Below are positions 1-7,764 of a stretch of DNA of 13,053 bases, one piece after another; positions within the stretch are counted from its first letter, which is position 1; every line of letters starts with the position of its first letter. The translations under genes were made by a program, and so were the position numbers. The notes under the pieces are model-generated. The model ran no database searches and was not told the origin of the DNA. It worked only from the letters and a program-made list of their open reading frames with translations. The stretch lies in assembly GCA_030849805.1 (NCBI GenBank), contig JASANZ010001744.1:1-13053 (forward strand), given 5' to 3'. Source of the DNA: Sergeia podlipaevii (lineage: Eukaryota > Euglenozoa > Kinetoplastea > Trypanosomatida > Trypanosomatidae).

Positions 1-85
1 TATTTTTCTTAAACCTTCTCTGCATTTAGTTTATCAATAGCGTCACCCCCACAAAGACTCAGCGTGGCTGTCACAATTTTCTCTT

Positions 86-550
86 TCAAAAATGCGTATT
101 ATGGAATAAATATTCTTTTAAAGATACGGCAATATTTTTGTAGATATGCCTCTCATAATATTCATCACAATAAGCTCTCCACATCAACCAAATATCATGT
201 TCTTCGCACGCTTCTGCAATATCTATAAAATGCCACGAGTTGACCACGTGAAGCGCACCTGGTTCTGTTTCACGTGAAGCGTCCCTCACCCTCTTATGCT
301 GCCTCTACAACCTATCACGTAAAATCACGAAAACACGTTTGCGCTCACGCTTCCCAAATCCTCTATTCAGTTCCGTTGTAGAGTAAACAACAACAATTAC
401 TGCAGTCACAACATCAGAAAACGAGAGGCCTCACCTATCCAATTCATGCCAGTTGCGGTGACTATAGCAGTCTTCGTAAAGCTGGGAAAATTGTAAGACA
501 CCTTCAAACAGAAGGGAAAAAAGATCATCAGAGTATTTTACAAGGACCAT
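86..550 (-). pseudogene. Reading frame with two internal stops downstream of the DDT-WHIM gene; possible decayed gene
   Basis: An ATG at 550 overlaps the stop of the preceding gene (TAATG) and opens a 39-codon frame that stops with TGA at 433-431. The same frame then runs open to TAG at 307-305 and again to TGA at 88-86. In about 155 codons there are only two internal stops, although the DNA is fairly A/T-rich. The peptide has an ordinary mixed composition, not the Phe/Lys/Leu-rich look of random intergenic frames: the first part reads KYSDDLFSLLFEGVLQFSQL and the last includes EACEEHDIWLMWRAYCDEYY. The last piece (304-86) has no in-frame ATG except an internal one. I recognise no family. It could be a decayed gene, a pair of short ORFs, or chance in the 3' UTR. 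Its proximity to the upstream stop leaves no room for a separate splice acceptor ahead of the ATG at 550. Confidence 0.3.
245..281. repeat. 11-bp direct repeat CACGTGAAGCG, two copies
   Basis: CACGTGAAGCG occurs at 245-255 and again at 271-281, a 26-base period. Each copy begins with the palindrome CACGTG. The spacing is not a multiple of three, so it is not an amino-acid repeat of the frame that crosses it. Function is unknown. Confidence 0.5.
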
Positions 551-3342
551 TAGAAAAACTCCTTGAGCCTATTCAGGTATCCAAACGTGTTCGAGCGGGA
601 ACGAGTCGACCGACCCTCCTGTGGCTTTTCAATAGTCTCCAGATATGGCGCCAGTTCCTTCAGCACCTTTGCTAGCATTGCTTCATTCTCGCCGCGTGTG
701 TCAAGACCTGTGACAAAAGTGGGCAGGTAGGAGCATGGGATGGTACCCCATACACGTTGCGACTCCCCCTCCTCCTCTACATTCACTGCGTAATGGTTGC
801 CACTTCCTCTGACAGTGGTGGACTTCGTCTTCGTAGTTTCCATTTCGTCTTCATCGTCCAGCAGGCGTCGGGAGCCATCGATGGGGTGTTTGAGTTCAGG
901 AGGCGTAGGAACAAACGGAATGTTCGCTGCACTGGAGGGGGTAGCTTGTACGTGGATCACGCGCTCCATCGGAAAGTGCCAGTAAAGCCGCTTGAAACGA
1001 TCCATGCCCAGGGGTTCGATAATGGCGCCAATGTCCTTTTCGTCCTGACGCCCAAACGACTTGGCGATCGCCTTCTGGCGCTTCGTCGCAGCATCGTTCA
1101 GCACTGTCTGTTTCTTGACTTCGTACTCCTCAGCGGAACCGCTCTTGTGGAGAGCCTTGAGCTCCTTCTCAGCCTCATCGCGAATTTCCTTGAGACGGCG
1201 GTCACGCGCGATGGCATCTTCTTCATGTTCACGAAGAAGTTTCTCGGTCTCAGTGCGTACCAGATCGCTGGCGAGGGCCTCCTGCACACAGAATTGGAGC
1301 AAATTGAGGCGGTGGTTGAGGCCCACGTTGCCCCATGAGGCGTTGGTACGGAGGTCAGCAATTTCGTCCATTGTCTCCTTGAGCTGCTTGTCAAACCCAC
1401 TAAGGGTCTCTTCAGGCTCGACAGGAGCAGCAGCTGCTTCCTCCTCCTCTTCTGGTGACTTTTCATCTTCTCCCTTGCTGCTGCCACCGTCCTGCTGCTC
1501 TTCCTCTTCTTCAATGGGAGAGCTGCTTGAGTCACTCGAAGAGTCCCCGCTGCTGCTATCTCCGTCATCCTCGCTAGAGTCTAGCTCACCCGAAAAAGGA
1601 GTTGGTGACTTGCGTCGCTGTTGCTGGCGTTTCTTTTTGTTTCCACTCGCTACACCGACGAACTCCACAAGTGCATCAAACCAGTTCTTCCCGCGTGTTG
1701 CGATACGCTGCGCGTTGGGCGAGCTGACACGGACGTGCTCCATTGATACCGCAAGCAGACAGCGTGTCACTTCTTCCATCAGGCCGTTGTCACTCTCATT
1801 TTCCAAAAGTAGTCCCTTCACAAAGAGAGCAAAAGGCATCTGAGAGAGCAATAATGGGACAGGAACTGAAGAGATCATGGCCCAAATAAAGAGCGCTTGC
1901 TCATAGAGCTCTACAGATCCGAGCGGGAGCGTTGCTTCGTAGTGCACGTACTTGGGTTGTACTGGGTTAACCACCTCATGGTCAGGCACAAGCTCGCTCT
2001 CGTCCACGTCACCCCCACCCAGACGCTGGCGCACAAGACGTTTCTCCTCCTCTCGCTTCTTTGCAAGCTCCTCACGAGCTTTTGCTCGCTCCATCAAGCG
2101 TCTCTGCACTTCTTCGCGCTTTGTCTTAGCCGCAGCACGTGCCGCCGCTTTCTTGGCCTTGTCCTTCTCGCTCATCTCAGGGAAAGGATGGGTACTGTAG
2201 CCTTCAATTTGATTGATGACGGTGAGGCAGGCGTGGGCAATGGGATGAAGGAGATCTTCGTCAAATTCATAGCGGCACTCCTCATCCTCTCGGAACATGT
2301 GTGAGGAGATGTTAAGAGCAGCACGTAGGCCATCGAGGGTGGTTTCATGAAAAGGCTCCGGCGGCTTCTTGTCCTCCTTGGCTTCGTACGCGGCGCGCTC
2401 CGCGTCAATGATGACCTGCACATCCTTTACCCTTTCCATGAGAAGGTCAAATACAGGGACAAGGTTATTGTACTTGTTGGCATAAATGTGGGCCAGAAAC
2501 GTGTTGATATGATTCAGGGCTGTGACCGCCTTCTTCTCACCATTGGTGAGACCGCGCAGGCGACCCCAGACGAGAAAATGGTTGGAGCGTGCCTTTGCTG
2601 CCGAGGTCCTCGCCGCCGCTGCGGCCTTCCTCTTCAAGGACATCGTATCCTCCTCCAGCTTCGGTGCCTTGAGGGTCATCGCATCACCGATACCGCCTTC
2701 TTCCTCAGTCTCTGCGCCTTCGCCTGCCGCGGACTTGGAGCGAGAGCGACGCTTGCGTGTAGGCGACACATTCTTGCTATCCCTCCCTTCTGTGTCCTCT
2801 TGCTGTGTAAGTGCCGGGGTGGTGCTGACTCTGACGGGACGCTCAGGTGCCACTTTGCGAAGCATCTCCACCCTCTTCCCTGCCTCCTTAAGCTGCTGCC
2901 TGTAGAGCTTTTCGAGAGACAAGACGGAGCCCTCTATATCCGTAATGAGTCCGTTGGAGACCTGGCCGGAAGAATGGTTCTGCATTATCATGTCCTTCAC
3001 CTTCTTAAGGACCTCCGGATCCTTCGCGTAAAGCATCGCTGTTCGTATCACGGCGTTGAAGTTAACATCGACCTTCTGTGCAGCCTGCGACCTTGCCATA
3101 GTAGGAAGGTAGGACGCAAGCAGCGTCAAGTACGAGCTGGCACTATGCAGGACCGACACAGAATACTTCTCCTCCTCTTTGTTTTCTTCTACATAGTTGA
3201 GTGAGGCCACAAGTGCTTCCTCAGCCGCTCGCACCTTAAAAGGAAGAGAAACCTCAGCCGCAAGGCCGTTAAAGGTTGACACCCCGGCAGTGTCATCGCC
3301 CTCCTCCTTGTAGATCTGAAACGCTGTTCGAGCGGAAATCAT
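550..3342 (-). CDS. DDT-WHIM (WSD) chromatin protein, probable ISWI-type remodeller partner
   Basis: The first ATG is at 3342 and gives 930 residues; five codons upstream to 3357 are open but begin with TTG, so I reject that longer start. In order I see: an N-terminal helical region; a basic K/R stretch near residues 190-208 (SPTRKRRSRSKS), likely a nuclear localisation signal; a charged coiled coil near 395-438; a DDT-like helical segment near 473-535 (LLLSQMPFALFVKGLLLE); a second basic patch near 567-578; a very acidic Ser/Glu/Asp tract near 583-648; a WHIM1-like helix near 672-715 (GLNHRLNLLQFCVQEALA); and a WHIM2/WSD-like motif near 775-792 (LGMDRFKRLYWHFP). In animals, plants and fungi, DDT plus WHIM marks ACF1/WSTF/Itc1-type subunits that bind ISWI and linker DNA. 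No PHD finger or bromodomain is visible. The domain calls rest on motif resemblance only; nuclear chromatin function is inferred. Confidence 0.75.
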   Translation of the reverse strand: MISARTAFQIYKEEGDDTAGVSTFNGLAAEVSLPFKVRAAEEALVASLNYVEENKEEEKYSVSVLHSASSYLTLLASYLPTMARSQAAQKVDVNFNAVIRTAMLYAKDPEVLKKVKDMIMQNHSSGQVSNGLITDIEGSVLSLEKLYRQQLKEAGKRVEMLRKVAPERPVRVSTTPALTQQEDTEGRDSKNVSPTRKRRSRSKSAAGEGAETEEEGGIGDAMTLKAPKLEEDTMSLKRKAAAAARTSAAKARSNHFLVWGRLRGLTNGEKKAVTALNHINTFLAHIYANKYNNLVPVFDLLMERVKDVQVIIDAERAAYEAKEDKKPPEPFHETTLDGLRAALNISSHMFREDEECRYEFDEDLLHPIAHACLTVINQIEGYSTHPFPEMSEKDKAKKAAARAAAKTKREEVQRRLMERAKAREELAKKREEEKRLVRQRLGGGDVDESELVPDHEVVNPVQPKYVHYEATLPLGSVELYEQALFIWAMISSVPVPLLLSQMPFALFVKGLLLENESDNGLMEEVTRCLLAVSMEHVRVSSPNAQRIATRGKNWFDALVEFVGVASGNKKKRQQQRRKSPTPFSGELDSSEDDGDSSSGDSSSDSSSSPIEEEEEQQDGGSSKGEDEKSPEEEEEAAAAPVEPEETLSGFDKQLKETMDEIADLRTNASWGNVGLNHRLNLLQFCVQEALASDLVRTETEKLLREHEEDAIARDRRLKEIRDEAEKELKALHKSGSAEEYEVKKQTVLNDAATKRQKAIAKSFGRQDEKDIGAIIEPLGMDRFKRLYWHFPMERVIHVQATPSSAANIPFVPTPPELKHPIDGSRRLLDDEDEMETTKTKSTTVRGSGNHYAVNVEEEGESQRVWGTIPCSYLPTFVTGLDTRGENEAMLAKVLKELAPYLETIEKPQEGRSTRSRSNTFGYLNRLKEFF

Positions 3343-3412
3343 TAGACACACCGCCAAATATTTTTTTTAAAAAAATAATAATTGTTAAACAGCAAAGGAT
3401 ACTAAATAGGAG

Positions 3413-3446
3413 CTCTTCGCCAAAGAGCAAAAAAAGCAAGCAAAAC
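3413..3446 (-). promoter_or_regulatory. Candidate trans-splice acceptor for the DDT-WHIM gene (proximal)
   Basis: The minus strand reads a T-rich tract (GCTTGCTTTTTTTGCTCTTT) and then GGCGAAGAG, with AG at 3416-3415 and 3414-3413; a further AG lies at 3403-3402. These sites would give leaders of roughly 60-72 bases without an upstream ATG. They compete with the distal site near 3608. Confidence 0.35.
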
Positions 3447-3574
3447 AAACCTATTTCAAAGCAAAAGTATATATGTACTTGTACGGAAACGAGAGAAGCC
3501 TATATGTTACTTCTGCTTCTTCTCTCTGCAAAAGATTTGTGTAAACTTTTTCGGTGCGCGTTCGCTTTTACCTT

Positions 3575-3586
3575 TATATATATATA
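3575..3586. repeat. (TA)6 dinucleotide repeat
   Basis: Twelve alternating T/A bases in the intergenic region upstream of the DDT-WHIM gene. This is a simple repeat, probably length-variable. Confidence 0.8.
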
Positions 3587-3607
3587 AACAATATGTATGT
3601 GGATAGA

Positions 3608-3631
3608 CTGCAAAAGCAAAAAAAAAAAAAA
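3608..3631 (-). promoter_or_regulatory. Candidate trans-splice acceptor for the DDT-WHIM gene (distal)
   Basis: On the minus strand a run of 14 T is followed by GCTTTTGCAG, with the AG at 3609-3608. This is the strongest tract + CAG in the intergenic region. Use of this site would give a leader of 265 bases. I found no ATG between it and 3342. Nearer candidates exist, so which one is used is uncertain. Confidence 0.45.
3618..3631. repeat. A14 homopolymer (T14 on the transcribed strand)
   Basis: Fourteen consecutive A on the plus strand. On the transcribed strand this forms the core of the distal polypyrimidine tract upstream of the DDT-WHIM gene. Confidence 0.85.
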
Positions 3632-3969
3632 CGTGTAAGTCCTGTAGTACTCTATGATGTTGTGCTATGTATATTAATGTATGCACACACAACAGACACG
3701 CACTGTTCTGTGAGTGAGAGCTGTTGCTTCCTTTATTTATTTATTTTAAAATTTATTTCAGGTGCTGCCTCTTATTTGAAGAAAAGAAAAAAAAACAGAA
3801 AAAGAAGAGAAGAATATCATAGAAAATAGTTTTTTTTTTCTAAAGAACATATGTGCAAAACCTACGGAGATAGCAGGGCTTGATAAATAGAGGCTGTAAC
3901 TCTACATTTCTATTATTTTCACTTGTTCGTTTGCCTTTGGAAGCTATTTTTACTGCATTTCCCATTTAT

Positions 3970-5736
3970 CTAGATGGGTTCTGTGATGAGATCTTCGTCT
4001 TTGAGTTCCGGGATAGTGAGCTCGGGAACCACTGGTTTCTTGGTGGGTTGCGACCTCAATGAAGTCAACATTTTGTTTGAGGAGTCTGCCACCTCACTGC
4101 CACCGTGGAAAGGAACGGCACCTTTTCTCGTAGTGGTAAAGAAATTGTCCATTTCCTGAGAAAGACGGCTCCCCCATTGCTCCCCTATGCTCCGAGTGAG
4201 TTGCTGATCTTCCTGTAGCAAAGGCAGGTACGAAGGGGTCGTTGCAATGCGGCCAAAAGAGAAAGCGCGAGGGAGCAAACCGCCCAGAGGCTCCACCTGC
4301 TTGAAGTTGTCATAATTGCCGGATGCCTGATACAGAGCCGCGCCGTGCTTGTGAGGCACCTTTGCCGACGACAGTCGAGCCGATGATGGTGTAGCGCTAG
4401 ATATGTACGCGGATTGTACTGCGTTGCGAGTTGCTTCAGCGAGAGCACCAGCGGCGCCATCGCCAGTGTCACCGGTTACTAACGGACTCGCGCGGACAAA
4501 CTGAAGCTGTTGCTCTCGAACAATGCGCCGCAGGCCACCTAGCACGTACTCAACTGTGTACATCATCATTACATGGGCAAGTTCCTCCATCACATGCGCC
4601 ACAACAGCACGAATTGAAATCATATCCGGCGTGAAGGGCAGCACGACACGCTCAATGCCTAGATCCTCCTCTGTGGACCAGAGGTACACCTGTAGCTCAG
4701 CAAAGAGGGTTTCAATGACATCGCTTTTAAACTTGCTCACAACGCGGTCGCTCTTTGTAAGATGCTGCAGCTCCAGATAGTCATAACAACGCGCTAGGCC
4801 GTCGTTACCGTCCATCACAAATTGTACGTATCCAAGCTTTCCCCGAATGCCACCTTCAGAGACAGGGAAGAGGCAGCTAAGACGGTCATTGAGGAGATAT
4901 TTGACGACGTTGTCACCAATAAATTCAAGTCTTTCAAATTCCCAGGTGCGCGAGGCACTAGAGTTCTGCCCACTCTCCACGTTAAACGTGTCTACAAGGA
5001 TCTTTCGATCCTTCAAAAAGCGAAGTAAGTACTGCAAGCGGCGTTTGCGCTTGTGCGCGTCATCATGACTAAGCTGTGGAATGCGCTCAAACGCCGAGGA
5101 ACCACTGAGGCGGTGCCACCACATTTGGACAATGTCTTCAGGCATCCCACAGTTCGCGCGCACCAGCTCGAGCAGGAGCGCCTCGCGACCTTGATGCGGA
5201 ATTGACTGTTGATGCAAGTGCCATTGAATAAAAGTTTCGTTGCACAGCTTACACCGTCTGCCTTCGTAGTCACAGAAGGCATCCGTAAACTTCTTAAGAG
5301 GCAAGTCGACACTAAGAGAAAGGTTACGCACGGCTGCGCCGTTCTCGACCATGTCTCGTCGGAAGATGCGCACGTGCTTGTAGGGGTCATGGGAATTGTT
5401 GTCTTCGCTGTCGAACATGCACGCTAACGGAAGGCCATCCGAGCCGTAATGCAGACCGCTACTCGTGCGGGAGCGTCGCCTTAACGTCCCCCAGGACTCA
5501 GCACTGCTGCTGTCCTCTGTCAAGTCACTACTGCCAACAGAACTGACTAGAACACCATTCCTTTTCTGTTGCTTAGCGGTTTCGCGGGCAATGACTTGCT
5601 GGAAAGCATTATTCCTCATGAAGGCTACGTATTCTTGCTGAGTGCGAGATTTAATAAGATGCCGCATGGAGGATACAATAAAGGTACAGCGCAACGCACG
5701 AACAAGGGAAGCATGACGCAACCGTACAAGTGGCAT
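3970..5736 (-). CDS. Mitochondrial RNase III-type RNA-editing endonuclease (KREN/KREPB family)
   Basis: 588 residues, starting at the ATG 22 bases after a strong splice-acceptor candidate. The N-terminus has many Arg and no acidic residue before E35, as in a mitochondrial presequence. A Ser/Asp-rich linker follows (about 65-105). C162-x2-C165 with H175-x5-H181 makes a U1-like C2H2 zinc finger. The RNase III signature ERLEFIGDN lies at 268-276, and SDVIE places D339 and E342 64-67 residues after D275. E268, E271, D275, D339 and E342 match the canonical metal-binding and signature acids, so the domain should be active, unlike KREPB6-B10, whose catalytic residues are degenerate. The zinc finger + RNase III layout is that of KREN1-3, the endonucleases that cut pre-edited mRNA at guide-RNA-directed sites. 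I cannot see a clear C-terminal dsRBM and do not assign a paralogue. Main alternative: a non-editing mitochondrial RNase III (mRPN1-like), less likely given the zinc finger. Confidence 0.8.
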   Translation of the reverse strand: MPLVRLRHASLVRALRCTFIVSSMRHLIKSRTQQEYVAFMRNNAFQQVIARETAKQQKRNGVLVSSVGSSDLTEDSSSAESWGTLRRRSRTSSGLHYGSDGLPLACMFDSEDNNSHDPYKHVRIFRRDMVENGAAVRNLSLSVDLPLKKFTDAFCDYEGRRCKLCNETFIQWHLHQQSIPHQGREALLLELVRANCGMPEDIVQMWWHRLSGSSAFERIPQLSHDDAHKRKRRLQYLLRFLKDRKILVDTFNVESGQNSSASRTWEFERLEFIGDNVVKYLLNDRLSCLFPVSEGGIRGKLGYVQFVMDGNDGLARCYDYLELQHLTKSDRVVSKFKSDVIETLFAELQVYLWSTEEDLGIERVVLPFTPDMISIRAVVAHVMEELAHVMMMYTVEYVLGGLRRIVREQQLQFVRASPLVTGDTGDGAAGALAEATRNAVQSAYISSATPSSARLSSAKVPHKHGAALYQASGNYDNFKQVEPLGGLLPRAFSFGRIATTPSYLPLLQEDQQLTRSIGEQWGSRLSQEMDNFFTTTRKGAVPFHGGSEVADSSNKMLTSLRSQPTKKPVVPELTIPELKDEDLITEPI

Positions 5737-6451
5737 TTTTTTTTCTTCACCTTTTTCTCTAGATGGGAAAAAAAAATCAATGTCTTCCGCTTAGCCACCC
5801 TTTGTGGGTGCGTGTGCGTCTGCCGTGAATGAGTTAATTTTGCGCTAATATTTGTTCCCTTTTGGCCGTAACTGTAGTACTGAATACACCACAACCCCCC
5901 GAAAAAAAAAAAATAACAATAACAGTGAAGAAAAAGAGGAGACAAAAGGTAGGGACAGCCAATGTTTCAGATATAGACACACACAAAAAAAAGTTCGCAA
6001 TGTACTAAAGGGCTGATCAGAGACTAAGTACAGAAACCGATTAGAACTGCCGTGATTGCACTCCACCTGCCGCCTTTTAAATGCTAGAGGTACATGAGTG
6101 GATTTATACATGAATATATGGATATGCTTTGTTGTTTGTCTAAGTGGACATATGAAAAGCCGTGCAACAAGAAGGAGAAAATAACTCTTCATCTTTCCCC
6201 CAAAACGCACACATGCACACACACCCGCATATATATATGTATGCGCACTCTCCCTCTCCTCTCTTCTTCTTCTTCCCGTAGAGGCTGCGAGTGAGCATCT
6301 GTGTTCATGATTTACATAAATACAAAAAAAAGCGTATGAGGAATCAACCATTGTTCGGCCCCCTCACACACAGACACATGCACAACATGACAACGCCAGC
6401 AGAAAGAAAAAAAGGCCCGTTCATCGCATACAAAGACAAAAGTGTGACCTC
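5737..6451. other. Intergenic region: 3' UTR of the CFAP119 gene and leader of the editing endonuclease
   Basis: This stretch of 715 bases has no gene that I can support. It carries an A12 run at 5902-5913, other A tracts near 5766-5774 and 5986-5993, CA-rich and TA-rich microsatellite-like patches near 6205-6243, and a CT-rich patch near 6246-6275. A minus-strand frame of 168 codons (6351-5845) is rich in Phe, Leu, Ser and Cys because of the T tracts; I treat it as fortuitous. No convincing tRNA or snoRNA is visible. Confidence 0.65.
5759..5779 (-). promoter_or_regulatory. Trans-splice acceptor candidate for the editing endonuclease gene
   Basis: The minus strand reads ATTTTTTTTTCCCATCTAG, a near-continuous pyrimidine tract ending in AG at 5760-5759. 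The resulting leader of 22 bases (5758-5737) is purine-rich, contains no ATG, and leads directly to the start at 5736. This supports the longer start, which carries the mitochondrial targeting sequence, over the internal Met at residue 24. Confidence 0.6.
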
Positions 6452-7300
6452 TTAACGCTTCCTTGCATTTTTAGAAGAGGGCCTAGGAGACGACATGGAC
6501 TCTTCCACCTTTGCTTCAATCACCGTCAGTTTCTGCTCAATAACATCTAGACGATCCATCGACCTCTGCGCCACAGCGGTTTTGATCGCCTCTAATTGCT
6601 CCTTGATACCGTCGGTGTAGGTGGGGTCATTCAGCCCTGCCTCTCGCTGGCGCTTCTCATCATACTGTTCGCTCTCAAGCTGCTGTGCCGTCATACATGT
6701 CGCTTCCTTCCCGCGCTCGCGCTCCTCTACCTTCTTCCTCCATTCTGCAACAGGCATCGCAGCAAACAACGCGGGCAACTGGGCCGGTGGTGCGCTCGCG
6801 AGGCTGCCCAGTGGGACTGTGCGCACTGTGGCTATTTGTCGAGGCACAAAGGCGTAGCAGTACATCTTGTAATGTCTGTAATAGGTACTGAGGAAGTAGT
6901 CATCAATCTCCTGAACATTCGTGATGTTAAATATCGCGGCTGAGTACGGCGGACGTGCAACACTGTGACGGACAATAAGATCGCGCAGATGGTCGTACGA
7001 GGCCACGCGTGAAAGTCGTTCGCCCATGCTTCGCTCATGTACATCGTTCATAATACTCACCAATGTGCTAGTCTTCTCTGGATTCATGTGATGCGCTTTG
7101 GCGAACATGAGCAGGTGCGCGTAAAGGTCTAGTAAGATTTTTATGAGATCACTATTGCGAGTAGTCGACCTAAGGAGCTTCCCATTAGAAGCGGCGTCCA
7201 CCTTGAGCAGCACCTCACGCAATGCTGGCACGTCCACGGCGGTGAGACAGCTGTGTGTCTGCTCTGCCCCTAGGATTGTCCATGTCAGTGTCTGCACCAT
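6452..7300 (-). CDS. CFAP119: CFAP119 / C1a-32 axonemal central-pair protein (CCDC189-like)
   Basis: 282 residues from an ATG with no upstream ATG in the proposed 74-base leader. The conserved core spans about residues 50-153: a Leu-rich helix (DLIKILLDLYAHLLMFAKAH), then NPEKTSTLVSIMNDVHE (73-89), then LIVRHSVARPPYS (108-120), then DDYFLSTYYRHYKMYCYAF (133-151). These blocks match the CLAMP / C1a-32 family (CCDC189, FAP119), a component of the C1a projection of the central-pair microtubules in Chlamydomonas, where it helps control flagellar beating. After the core comes a Pro/Ala linker (about 160-184), a charged helix, and a predicted coiled coil (about 231-268, Leu/Ile/Val at heptad-like spacing) ending in a basic tail (KNARKR). 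Total length is typical of the family. No transmembrane segment or signal peptide is seen. The likely location is the axoneme of a motile flagellum. Confidence 0.8.
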   Translation of the reverse strand: MVQTLTWTILGAEQTHSCLTAVDVPALREVLLKVDAASNGKLLRSTTRNSDLIKILLDLYAHLLMFAKAHHMNPEKTSTLVSIMNDVHERSMGERLSRVASYDHLRDLIVRHSVARPPYSAAIFNITNVQEIDDYFLSTYYRHYKMYCYAFVPRQIATVRTVPLGSLASAPPAQLPALFAAMPVAEWRKKVEERERGKEATCMTAQQLESEQYDEKRQREAGLNDPTYTDGIKEQLEAIKTAVAQRSMDRLDVIEQKLTVIEAKVEESMSSPRPSSKNARKR

Positions 7301-7374
7301 GGCTAGCTGACAATACTCCTTTCTTCTCTTTTTTTTTTCACTATACTCTGACTATTTTCCTTGTGGAGTTGCTA

Positions 7375-7416
7375 CTAACATTCAAAAATAAAACAAAAAG
7401 AAACATAAAAAGATAA
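7375..7416 (-). promoter_or_regulatory. Trans-splice acceptor candidate for the CFAP119 gene
   Basis: The minus strand reads a T-rich tract (CTTTTTATGTTTCTTTTTG, then TTTTATTTTTG) and then AATGTTAG, with AG at 7376-7375. The leader from 7374 to 7301 is 74 bases long and contains no ATG before the start codon. Confidence 0.55.
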
Positions 7417-7748
7417 AGCATATTAAAGGGAGAGGGAAAATGGTTTGCATCACGAGCAATTTTCATTTGTGACACAATCGTTAAGAGGAAAAAAAAAGAT
7501 GGTAATCTATATTGATAGTTGTTTGTTGGTATTCGTCTGTGTGACTACTTCCTCAGCGGTCACTACACAGTACAATCTATTTTTCAAATTTTTTTTTTAA
7601 AAATATATATATCTTCCATAATATTTCTTTTCGCATCCACCTCGTGAGACACTCGTTACTCCGCACAAAGAATTGAAAGGGAATAATAATATTTATATGT
7701 GAATGATTAAAAAATAATAATGAAAAAGCTCCGTTTTTTTTTTCTTTT

Positions 7749-7764
7749 GTGTGTGTGTGTGTGT
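7749..7764. repeat. (GT)8 microsatellite
   Basis: Eight GT units on the plus strand, directly after a T/C-rich run, in the 3' UTR region of the PPR-like gene. Simple-sequence repeat of probable variable length. Confidence 0.85.

Larger units (their letters stand above)
3343..3969. other. Intergenic region: 3' UTR of the editing endonuclease and 5' leader of the DDT-WHIM gene
   Basis: This stretch of 627 bases has no supportable gene. It is A/T-rich, with homopolymers and short repeats: an A run at 3618-3631 (T14 on the transcribed strand), TA repeats at 3575-3586, and an adjoining T8/A7 block at 3361-3375. Several AG dinucleotides after pyrimidine tracts could serve as trans-splice acceptors for the downstream gene. 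Open frames here are short and low in complexity. Confidence 0.7.

Noticed and set aside
86..433. Stop-codon reassignment (as in Blastocrithidia) as an explanation for the in-frame TGA and TAG
   Set aside because: The four large genes contain no in-frame stop codons over more than 3,500 codons, so the standard code applies here.
1061..1843. 260-codon plus-strand frame, Ser-rich
   Set aside because: It is antisense to the Glu- and Ser-rich part of the DDT-WHIM gene; its Ser runs are the complement of Glu codons.
2347..3204. 285-codon plus-strand frame
   Set aside because: Antisense shadow of the N-terminal third of the DDT-WHIM gene, with no recognisable domain and an Arg/Leu/Cys-heavy composition.
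3343..3357. Five-codon N-terminal extension of the DDT-WHIM protein to 3357
   Set aside because: It would need TTG as start; nuclear kinetoplastid genes use ATG, which is available at 3342.
3730..3764. Plus-strand T-rich tract ending in TTTCAGG, resembling a splice acceptor
   Set aside because: No plus-strand gene follows and all genes run the other way, so it is treated as chance composition in a 3' UTR.
5845..6351. 168-codon minus-strand frame in the intergenic region
   Set aside because: The peptide is dominated by Phe, Leu, Ser and Cys from T-rich tracts, ends in a poly-Phe stretch, matches no family I know, and overlaps the expected UTRs.
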